Position numbers and translations under genes: made by a program
Part shown: positions 35,710 to 43,708 of the stretch, in pieces
Layout of the letters: the number at the start of each line of letters is the position of its first letter
Position numbering within the stretch: position 1 is the stretch's first letter
Assembly (NCBI GenBank): GCA_011800805.1
Contig: MPNW01000701.1
Span: forward strand, 9,660-53,367
DNA length: 43,708 nucleotides
Direction: 5' to 3'
Origin: Hirudo medicinalis
Taxonomy: Eukaryota; Annelida; Clitellata; Hirudinida; Hirudinidae
Notes under the pieces: generated by a model
Told to the model about the DNA's origin: nothing
The model's input: the letters and a program-made list of their open reading frames with translations, nothing else
Database searches by the model: none

Positions 35710-36747
35710 GCCGTCTAAGACTTACAGATTTCAATGAGGTTCTTGTTGACTGGTTGCTAAATCTGCTCCAAATTGGTGTTAACCTAGGAGTCCATCAATA
35801 AAATTTTCAATGATCTTCCAGTTTGTTTTTTTAAAGCATTTTTAACTTTTTTAAACCGGCTTTGCCAGTCATATAAACGTAATCAATTTCGCTCATATTA
35901 TACCGCTGTTATTTACGTCCTTCAAATACAGCCAATTATCTGCCCTCAAAGAACTAGGTGATTAAGACGATGCTCCCGCTAAAGGACTGGAACCCGTGCT
36001 TCTTTTTTTTTTTCTTTGGACAGAACTACTCCGAATATACACATGTGTTTTCTGTTTTATATTATAGATTACTGGTTGAGTGCTCCTGCATTTAAATGAT
36101 CGTGCACAATTGAGCATTTGGCTAGTGATCGAATAGGATTCAAACTGTCCATCGTAATTAGGGGTCTCACGACAATTTTGTGCCGAAGAATGCGTTATCT
36201 GAATGATTTGTTGGCGATTAGATCTAGAAGCGACCAATAACCAGATGACAGACAATCCCCTGTTTCTACTACTTAAAATTTAGGGGAAAATGGGGTACTT
36301 AATGGAGATCCTTTACTGCACTCACAATTTCACTCATAATGAATACAAATTTGCATGTATTTGCATTTCTATTTTTAAAAATCTTTTAAGGTATTACACA
36401 TATTTCAATTAAACCAGATTTAACACTGGTAACAAATTTTGATTTGTAGCTTATTGGTCCTGATTCACACGTTATATGTTCAGATTGTTTGCATATTTTT
36501 TCACCGCGGAGCTTGCAAACATATCTGACGAGGTTTTTGGTCGTTCAAGATTCAACGTAAAGTTACATTTATTAAACAACTGTCCCTCACGAAATTACTG
36601 ACAATGTATCCATTTATAGGCAGATTTAGTTGACATTCCAAACAGTTATTTTCATACAGAAATTAATTGGTAATAGGTTTTTATCAGTATTTGAAGTGAT
36701 TTAATAAACATGATTACATGAGTGATCTACAAGCTTATTCTAAAGTG
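35710..36747. other. Spacer between two genes that end toward each other
   Basis: No gene recognised. A T-rich run is at 36001-36015. The lysozyme 3' UTR (minus strand) should begin at 36747 going left. Confidence 0.4.
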
Positions 36748-39700
36748 TTATTTAGTTGAAGTTTGAAGTTGAGGATTCAGACATAATTCAACTTTGTGCC
36801 AGTAAGAATCATCTTCGTCTTTACAACCGTTAGGTCCTCCGTGATGAATCTTGGCATGATCTTTGCATGTTAGATTGTGTCCCTCTGTGCACAGAGTTCC
36901 ATACTTTTGCATGTAATTCCTCACGCAAAACTCAGAACATTGTTTTGTCTTTGTGCAAGTTTCATAATCTGTTGATTATTTGCATTCAATAATATTTATT
37001 GCTGATGAAAATGACACATAAACAAATTTTTGGCAATAAAAAGGAAACAGTTAATGATGATAATGCATTAACACACGAGGTTTGTGAAGTTGTGAAAACT
37101 AGAAGTGATATCTCAGATATTACTGGCGATGGATTGAATCGGGGATTTTTTTGAAGTCTGTCAGGTTCTAACTCCTCCTGTCGGGAAACTATCTTGTTTC
37201 GTCGTTAATGATCGAAAACCAACTCGTTTTTCAAAATAAAAATGTATTGGAAGCAAAGAAAACAACAGCAAAACAATAAGCAGANCGCTGATACAACTAT
37301 CGTCTGCCTTCTTCGCGCGCTCACTCGACACCAATATCACCACGATCTCAACAGCTCGACTCCAACAGCTCTCAACTCCAAACCGACTCCAATCACTCTC
37401 CACAACTCTCACTCTCAACTCCACCTCGAACAGCTCCAACAAACTCTAAGCGCTCCACACACACCCTCTCTCTCTAACCGCTCTACCATACTCTCTCTGC
37501 CTTGCCGAGCGATGCCATATATATACTCCTAGGCTGCCACGCGCATTAACATGCAAAACACAGCCAATCGCGCTATCGCGCGGTCCCACGCAGACGATTA
37601 AAACACATCACACGGCCTCATCACGCACACACATCCCTCCGCGCATATAAACAAAATTTACAAATGTCAGGACCCTGACAAAGTCACTCAAGGCTTTAAT
37701 TAATATGCTCACCTGAGTGATAATGCTTTTATCAACACCAGGAGGAATCGGTGAAAGAGCGTAATTACAATTGCTGGCTTTGTAGCATTTTAGAATTGCT
37801 CATAAACATGTGCCTTTTATGTTAAGATTATTTGGTTTGACATGTTAGTATTAATCTAATTATGCAATCAAGTATTTGACAATTTCACAAAAATTTTAAT
37901 TTAACTTTTTAATTAATTATGTAATTCTGCCACTTTAACCCCTTGATTTTTCATACTACCATGAAGATAGCCTTAGAAGCCGAAACTGATCAATCGATTA
38001 ATAATAAAAATTAAAAATAGATTTAGAGTCGACGTTTGGACTTATTTAAAACACTGTAAGAGGATGGTTGAAAATCTCGCTTCTAAGTGGCGATCTTATC
38101 TTAACAGAATATGTTTTAACATCAATTATTTATGAATATCGTAACTCTTTGATTTGAGTTGCTGTATTCACGACCTGGCTTGCATATATTTTTTTATTTG
38201 TATTTAGCCCATCTTTTGAGTGCCTTATATGGGATGTGAAGGCACTTTTTAATCGATCTACCAATTATATAGCGCCCCTACCAGAGGGCTCTCTGGCGGT
38301 GAAGGCTGGGTTGCGAACACGACACATTAAGACTGTTGCAGGAACGCAGCCAATTCGGCCAACCTGCACGCCATCATCCTGGGACTTGGCTCTATATAAA
38401 TGGTTGAGAGACAGTTTTAAGCATTTGTCCTATTCATCAAGTTATGCTGAGGACATTAATAAAATACTACTATTTCCGAGTTTTATGCAGCGCTTCATAT
38501 GCCTGGAAAGGATAACTGAATGAAAAGGAAGAAAATTAACAAACTGATCCAGAAACCAGTGAAGACTTTAACGAGATTATAGATAGGTTTTAGTCAATTG
38601 CATGACATTCTGTCTAAGAGAAACATGGGACAACGAAATCTCACAGAATGACACCGGATTACAGTTTTGACGTATCTCTGACATCATCAACAACGCTCTT
38701 GCTGGAATTGAACAGCAACATACTCCTTCCCTAGCAATTGCTTGTTTGGCTAACAATCGAGAGCCTTTAATTTGCAGCAATTCGATCCAGAATGCAGGTG
38801 ATCCCCATCTGGGAGATGTCCAAGATCATCACAATGCAGTCCCAGTTCTTGCCAAAAAGTATTGTGTTCTGCCATGAAAGCCGTCAATAATAACTCCGCT
38901 TTAGAACTTTTTTTCTTGAATAGAGGGCTTTGGTTTACTAAAAAACTGACCAATGTCTAGAGCTGTACCTCTGGCCTTTAGGTTTCTCACATGCTTCTAT
39001 GTTTACTTATGTGCCAACAGACCCGACCAGTTTTGTTAGCATTAGTCATCGTATACGAACAGCCTGTACAAATCACAGCAAAGCATTTATTAGGATCCAA
39101 CTTTATCCAATCCTTTAACTCGATGTCTGTCAACCATTCATCATTGAAAGCTTGGTTGTACCTCATCTTAGCTTTCTTATGCGATGGTGCAGAGGTGTGC
39201 TAGCAACTGGAGTACCTGTGTCAATGTTCGTTGTCCTAATAATCCAAAATTCAATATAATAGGTAAGAGCAAAGATGGCAATAAACAGGAAGTCGGGAGC
39301 AATAAAAAGATAAGCAAAAAATCTGATAAAATATTACTTTTACAAAGTTTTATTTTATTCTTCTGAAAAAAGCCCAGATTTGGACAAAAAAGAAAAAAAC
39401 CCAGATCTAGTAGAAAATATCTATCTCTAGAAGAGATAGTTTCTTAATACTCCGCCTTGGAGCTCCGACAGGGATCCTCAGAGGAGGTTCCCACGTCTTC
39501 AAAGGTCTCGGCCCTTTGAATCTCCTGACGTTTTCGGGGGATGGGGGTGGCATCCCGGATGTCCCTGTCGGTTTTTTATCCTTCGGAACCCAACGCTTAC
39601 CGCTGGCTATGAGAGGCTCTCTTTGGCCTTCTTATGCCGATCACTGTTGCCTGGACTGGAGCGATTTCCGAAAGCTCTCAATGGCTTCTTCATGTCGCAT

Positions 39701-42700
39701 ACTACCTGCTTTGACCTGCAATCTTCGACTATGCGAGGCTCTCTTTGGCCTTTTTATGTCGATCCGATCGCATCCACCCCAGTTGCCTACAGTTGTGGTC
39801 ATGAAAGCACTCAGTGGCTTTTTCACACCGTGTACTTAATATATGCAAACTGGGCCTTATAATTTCTTTGTAGCGGGCTGCCGGAGATAGAAATTATCGG
39901 GACTCGACCGCGGGCCTTTACGCGACTGCGGTTTGGTCCGCAGTCCATAGTGCTTTGCGAGCTCGCGGTCGGCCCATTTCACCCAACAATACCGCGCGTC
40001 TCTCGGCCAATGATTTGGCTCCTTCGTTCGGTGGATCATTTAGACCGGAGGTCGACGGCTTTCTCCGGCTTTCGTGAAGTGGCTTCTTAAGATTTCTTCT
40101 GGCTCCTCATGTGCCAGATCCAGAATGATGCCGCTTCTGCGGCCTCAGACATCCTTGTCATAGCCTTCGTTCTTTCTCGGCTAGATAATCCAATCTTCGC
40201 GAGGAGAGCATAAGTCGACCTGCCAACTACGCCCTTGCGCCAACCTCGTTGGGGAAGAGATCTGTCCGGTATCCCTTCTCTTCCAGGTCCATCGACAGAT
40301 CTGCATACTTATCTGCTTTGAGCGCGTTGCTGTATTGAAGCCTGTCCTCCCACGGTACCATCAGCTCCACCAGAATGATGGCATCAGGCGACGACGACAC
40401 GAGCACCAAGTCCGGCCTCTTGCCACTTTCTATCAACACCTGGGGATAGTGCCTCATCCCTTCTAGGTCGACTGCGACGGTCCAATCGTTTGCCTCTGCA
40501 AGAATGTCTCGCCTGGGAGTTTGACATCTCTTTCTGCCGAAGACCTCGCGCAAGAAATAAATCTTTCGCTGCTTTGCGATCGTGCGCGAGTTTGCTTTGG
40601 AGACTGCTGCTTTTGCGGCCTCACACACTTCTCGAAGCACCTGGTTATGTCGCCATGTGTACCGACCGTTGGCAAGGGCGTACGTGCAATTTCTGAGCAC
40701 GTGATGCAGTGTCTCGGTCCCGCCACAGGGCCCGCATTTGGTGTCTTCCACCAAACCCCACTTCTGCAAATATAAGTATATATAAGTGCGTATATATAAA
40801 CTTGAATAATTATTGAATAATAAAATATTGAAATATAGTGTTTCCGACCAACTTTACAACCCGCAGAATAAACTAAATGAAATCATGTTTATCCACCTGC
40901 ACACCCACACACCTCAAAAATCTATCTCCCCATCTTCAATAAACATTGCTGACACACTTCTTCCTTCTTCCATTATTCTAAAACTCCTCGGCGTCTTTGA
41001 CTCTCACCCCAGCTTTAAACAGCATGCCATCTCTATAATAAAATTCTATAACCATCTCATTTGGGCAATCCGACATATCCGCCCGTTCCTCTGTTCAACG
41101 ACTTCGGCTCTCGCTCGCAGTCTGGTCTTCTCTCAACTGGACTACCGCAACTCCCTTCTTCATCCACTCCATTCAGAGCATTCAAAATAACCTAGCCAAA
41201 CTCGTTCTTCTCGATCCCAGCCTTAACGGCACTGAATGCTTGGTGCAATTGCACTGGTTGCCTATACCTTCGTATCATCTTTAAAATCTCCTTAATTACC
41301 TATTGCACTCTAGCTACATCCAACCCACAATCTCAACCACCTCATTCACCGCCGCCAAATCCCTGACCACCTTTGTTCATCCTCCGCAATTCATCTCATA
41401 GATCATCCATCGTCAATCGAGGCTTCTCCTATGCTTCGCCTGCCATCTACCTTCTCCCATCATTTGGTCTCAACCAGTACTTGAGCTCTTCAAGCGTTAA
41501 TTGAAGACCCATTTCTTCAGGATAAACCGAGAACAAAGGCGCCAAATAAATGAACTAATATTGTTATTAAAAACGTTTTGGTTATAACCTGGCTTGTGTG
41601 CCTATGTTGCCATTACATCCTATTGTGGATATCTGTGAACTTAAACTATATGCATAATTAAACTGGTCAGTCCCCTGGATATAAATAAAATTGAAAATGG
41701 AACTTTATTTGAATGTTGAGTTGTTGAGTGGAATGGCGGTGAATTTACAAGAGCGTCCTAGAAGATCGAAAAAATGATAAATGTAAAACGGGTTGTGCAT
41801 ACAACAGAGAATGTTTAAATGAAGAGATGATTCCTGGTTACCTTAAAAATAAAATTAAATAAATAAACTTGTATAATAAACTTATGCAAAAAGAAATAGT
41901 GATGAACTTGTTGAAATAACAAATTTTAATAGCATTCCAGTTTAAATAAAATACTGACTTAATTACATGACCTTTAAAATGTTTGCATCAATCCTGAACT
42001 TATAAAATTAGTACGAGGTTAATTGGTCCTAAATTAAGTGATTATATTATAAAAATATAACAAATCAAGACTCCAATCACTCCCATTATAAATTGGCTAA
42101 TAATATTAATATTAATAATGCAAGAATAATAATAACAATAGTAATAATAAATAATTAACTAATAACAATTCTAAACCTTCTCCTAGTCTCCCACAATCAA
42201 TCCAGTAATTGTAAGTAATTTGATAAGGTCCACAAGTCGTCCCATAATTGCTGCATTTACCAATTTCACTGTCACACCCTTCTACCTTGGAATTGACATA
42301 ATACAACTTATTAGTTGGATGTAAAATTGGAGCTTAGTGCGAATTAGCGTTCCATTACGGTGGTAATGGCAACATTTTTAATGTGTCGTGTTCAAAACTC
42401 AGCTTGCACTGTTACAAGCGCCTTAGGTAAAATGCGCTATATAAATGGTTAAATTTAAAATAAAATAAAATAAATTAGCGAAAAGCGCCTCAGTTGTTTT
42501 GCCTCTGACGTTATGCTTAGGGCGCTATATAAATAAACTACATTTACTTTTAGGAATTAAAAACAGAGGTTCTTAAAAATAAACCAGATTGATTAAAATT
42601 AATTTTTTTTTAGAATTACTTTCACTTACCTGGCATATACACTTCAAACAATCTCTCGATATTCCTGTTCCTGTAATGTGGACGACTAATAAAAAATTAA

Positions 42701-42920
42701 TAATATGATTTAAAGTTTTTTAAATTATCCATCAGATTTCATTAAAATATGAAATGTGTATTTTGAAGAGAAGTGCAACTTGATTTTAAGTTATTGCATA
42801 TCACATTTTGTATGTCCACAAAAATTTGGTTTAAAATATTTTATAAACTAAATGAAAATTATAAAATCACTAACCATTATTAAAAAGCAAACTCAAAAAA
42901 ACGTAGTCCGATTTTTTCAT
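36748..42920 (-). CDS. Invertebrate-type (i-type) lysozyme / destabilase, four exons across a 5.2-kb TE-filled intron
   Basis: Exons (minus, 5'-3'): 42920-42875, 42670-42630, 42285-42177, 36968-36748, phases joining exactly, 138 aa. The mature part has the i-type lysozyme pattern: ISRDCLKCICQ, VEGCDSEIG, CGPYQITYNYWIDCGRLGE, then on the last exon DYETCTKTKQCSEFCVRNYM, YGTLC, HAKIHHGGPNGCK and SYWHKVE. The family cleaves peptidoglycan or fibrin crosslinks and is secreted. The catalytic Glu of the VE(S)GC segment is present. The Asp expected before the SCG..QI motif appears to be Asn or Ser, so muramidase activity is doubtful. Exon 1 gives a short signal-peptide-like start (MKKSDYVFLSLLF), the least certain exon. 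Exon 2 has two possible acceptors 6 bp apart (start 42670 or 42664). Intron 3 (42176-36969) holds a solo LTR, an RLE element and an L2 LINE. Confidence 0.92.
37159..37680. mobile_element. Solo LTR with 5-bp target duplication, in lysozyme intron 3
   Basis: 522 bp starting TGTCAGG and ending CCTGACA, a 7-bp perfect terminal inverted repeat with TG...CA ends. The flanks are 'aagtc' at 37154-37158 and 'aagtc' at 37681-37685, a 5-bp target duplication. An internal 'catatatata' near 37512 could be its TATA element. An 'n' lies at 37285. No internal element remains, so it arose by recombination between two LTRs. Orientation is unknown. Confidence 0.85.
37686..38559. other. Intronic stretch with dispersed repeat pieces
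   Basis: A 'cttctaagtggcgatcttat' motif near 38090 is the third copy of one seen near 24185 and 30720. 38217-38245 shares a block with 14395-14440. 38268-38275 reads 'atagcgcc', the reverse of an L2-type tail, and 38318-38372 matches blocks at 5436-5512. Confidence 0.5.
38750..38953 (-). pseudogene. Possible hAT-like transposase fragment
   Basis: The minus frame reads FKKKSSKAELLLTAFMAEHN, similar in feel to the segment after the zinc finger of ZBED-like hAT proteins (KAE..LT.F.AEHN.P). It breaks after about 30 residues. Recollection only; no catalytic motif is visible. Confidence 0.35.
38954..39416. other. Intronic stretch, nothing recognised
   Basis: Short open frames on the plus strand here have no domain I can identify. 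Confidence 0.35.
39417..40780 (-). mobile_element. R2/NeSL-type (RLE) non-LTR retrotransposon, 3' fragment, in lysozyme intron 3
   Basis: 5'-truncated copy on the minus strand: coding part 40769-40087 followed by a relatively GC-rich 3' region to about 39420. Its composition is clearly less AT-rich than the surroundings. Within the 3' region, 'gaggctctctttggcctt' occurs at about 39614 and again near 39736, a duplicated block of roughly 120-bp period. Confidence 0.75.
40087..40769 (-). pseudogene. Restriction-like endonuclease (RLE) domain with CCHC finger, copy B
   Basis: The open frame from 40769 (no ATG, 5'-truncated) has a zinc finger CGPCGGTETLHHVLRNC, then ANGRYTWRHNQVL, then an endonuclease core of the PD-(D/E)XK kind: KRPDLVLVSS, IILVELMVPWEDRLQYSNAL and KYADLSMDLEEKGY. 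This is the C-terminal arrangement of R2/NeSL/CRE-type retrotransposons, which nick their target with an RLE. The frame is interrupted near 40235 (stop after VGARA). A shift of frame restores the usual end, STYALLAKIGL, then EAAEAASFWIWH, with a stop at 40089-40087. RT domain absent. Confidence 0.88.
40850..41705 (+). pseudogene. L2-like LINE, C-terminal RT part and 3' tail, in lysozyme intron 3
   Basis: With frameshifts the plus strand gives the post-catalytic part of an L2/CR1-like RT: PQNKLNEIMFIHLHTHTPQK, SSIILKLLGVFDSHPSFKQH, IWAIRHIRPFLCSTTSALA, RSLVFSQLDYRNSLLH, then, in other frames, NNLAKLVLLDPSLNGTECLV and LHWLPI. The catalytic YADD part is upstream and missing. The end near 41685 ('gatataaataaaattgaaaa') resembles the tail of L2 elements. 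The fragment at 12095-14125 covers the N-terminal part of a similar element. Confidence 0.8.
41706..42176. other. Rest of lysozyme intron 3, AT-rich
   Basis: No further coding exon of the lysozyme is found between the LINE and exon 3. A trinucleotide-like 'aataataat' run is at about 42100-42155. Confidence 0.5.
42405..42545 (+). repeat. Two L2-type 3' tails in lysozyme intron 2
   Basis: 'aagcgccttaggtaaaatgc' followed by 'gctatataaat' (42416-42449) and 'aaaagcgcctcagttg' followed by 'gggcgctatataaat' (42480-42535) both have the AAGCGCCT…GGCGCTATATAAAT pattern of L2-type LINE or SINE 3' tails. Confidence 0.65.
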
Positions 42921-43235
42921 GCTTCAACGATACAAATCTCAGCAATGACGCCAGTTAAAGAATTCTATCAAATTTAAATTCTGTTGAGTTGCACTTTGAA
43001 CTCTAAAATGTTTTCTACGAAAATGTGGTCTTGTTTAATATCTAAATGTAGTTAGTGCGCAAAGACTTGTCAACTTGTCAACATCAATCGCAATTAAACT
43101 CTAAGTGATTTCTTACAAACAATGTATAACTATTTAAACCAATTTAAAAATCTGAAAAGATGGGGCCTTTGCATGCATTCATATGGTCGATATTTCTTTT
43201 TTTTTATTTCAAAATAGTTGAGAAATAATAATATG
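42921..43235. other. Region upstream of lysozyme exon 1
   Basis: AT-rich. It should contain the lysozyme promoter (minus strand). No element is convincing. Confidence 0.35.
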
Positions 43236-43633
43236 TGTCAGTGACCTGACTTTTGAATATTTTAAATGTTACTTTTGTTCGTGGATGACTATATGAAGTA
43301 CGAGATAAGGTTGCATGAGGTGATCACGATTTCATGTCTAGGATTTAAGTCTTTTATTTCTTTGTGGGGCAATCGCGTAGCGGATCTCGCCTGGTTATTT
43401 TTTATTTTAGGTACACCAAGATCGAGGAGGAGCAGGAGAAGATCAGGTGGCTTCATCAACGTTGGGATCCATTCAGCTTCCAAGAGAGACGTTGAATTTT
43501 GGCCGATATCAAGATACTTGATATCGTCCTTTTGGTGGGGCGTATGTCAGTGACCTGACTTTTGAATATTTTAAATGTTACTTTTGTTCGTGGATGACTA
43601 TATTAAGTACGTGATAAGGTTGCATGAGGTGAT
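43236..43633. repeat. 89-bp direct repeats 309 bp apart with a hairpin between
   Basis: 43236-43324 and 43545-43633 share about 87 of 89 bases, starting 'tgtcagtgacctgacttttg'. Each begins with an inverted motif GTCAG-TGAC-CTGAC. Between them a 9-bp perfect inverted repeat, gatatcaag / cttgatatc, lies at 43505-43525. The unit may be one and a bit copies of a satellite with a 309-bp period or a small element with direct ends. No coding frame is recognised. Confidence 0.7.
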
Positions 43634-43708
43634 GTATTCTTACGCGTGATCGAACGATTCGATGACTTTCTGCATATTGATGAATCTAATTAACTCGATG
43701 TGTATATA

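Noticed and set aside
35980..36200. Another tRNA-derived SINE
   Set aside because: B-box-like 'gggttccagtcc' (minus strand) and 'ggattcaaac' exist, but no A box at the right distance in the same orientation.
37161..37532. Open frames on both strands near 37161-37532 as genes
   Set aside because: They lie inside the solo LTR, span an 'n', and are CT-rich low-complexity sequence without a domain.
39516..39862. Protein-coding genes in the GC-richer part of the RLE 3' region
   Set aside because: Open frames exist in several phases because the segment is stop-poor; no domain, and they fall in the presumed 3' UTR.

Overview
This is a eukaryotic nuclear window, AT-rich and dense in introns. It carries five recognisable animal genes set in a matrix of decayed transposable elements. 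An invertebrate is indicated by an invertebrate-type lysozyme, a METTL24-like Methyltransf_21 protein, a SAP-domain gag, and L2-, I/Jockey- and RLE-type non-LTR elements. An arthropod, perhaps a crustacean, is my best guess, but this is inference. No organism-diagnostic marker is present. Single 'n' characters at 11938, 12782, 13762, 31446 and 37285 look like scaffold-join placeholders.

Layout. 1-888: 5' end of an LTR retrotransposon on the minus strand (SAP/coiled-coil gag, tRNA-Leu primer site, LTR). 889-5700: relics (Tc1 transposase, a related solo LTR, one copy of a small DNA-transposon-like repeat). 5714-10101 (+): MED16, Mediator tail subunit, nine exons, with one apparent 1-bp frameshift. 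10110-15500: a second, inverted copy of the same repeat, an L2-like LINE interrupted by a hAT-type insertion with an 8-bp target duplication, and antisense tails of an RLE retrotransposon and an I/Jockey-like LINE. 15552-19057 (-): ACTR1 (Arp1, centractin), ten exons, 376 aa. 20020-23110: degraded I/Jockey LINE with RNase H. 23130-23420: ZBED-type hAT relic. 24794-30004 (+): METTL24-like methyltransferase, six exons, one GC-AG intron and a 3.3-kb intron carrying a SINE and a LINE. 30780-32000: palindromic ATCGAT cluster and a Ulp1-protease/PHD-finger relic. 33373-35705 (+): SKICH-plus-coiled-coil protein of the TAX1BP1/CALCOCO type, eleven exons. 36748-42920 (-): i-type lysozyme, four exons. 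Its last exon is separated by a 5.2-kb intron packed with a solo LTR, an R2/NeSL-type RLE fragment, an L2 LINE and smaller relics. 42930-43708: direct repeats, no gene recognised.

The genes do not form an operon or pathway. They are ordinary animal genes that happen to be neighbours: transcription (MED16), dynactin/microtubule transport (ACTR1), a membrane-anchored putative methyltransferase, an autophagy-receptor-like protein, and a secreted lysozyme. The most informative observations are the gene models reconstructed across introns, the dated nesting of mobile elements (target duplications at the hAT insert and the solo LTR), the apparent loss of one lysozyme catalytic acid, and assembly artefacts at the n positions. 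I found no evidence for a new type of biological system.
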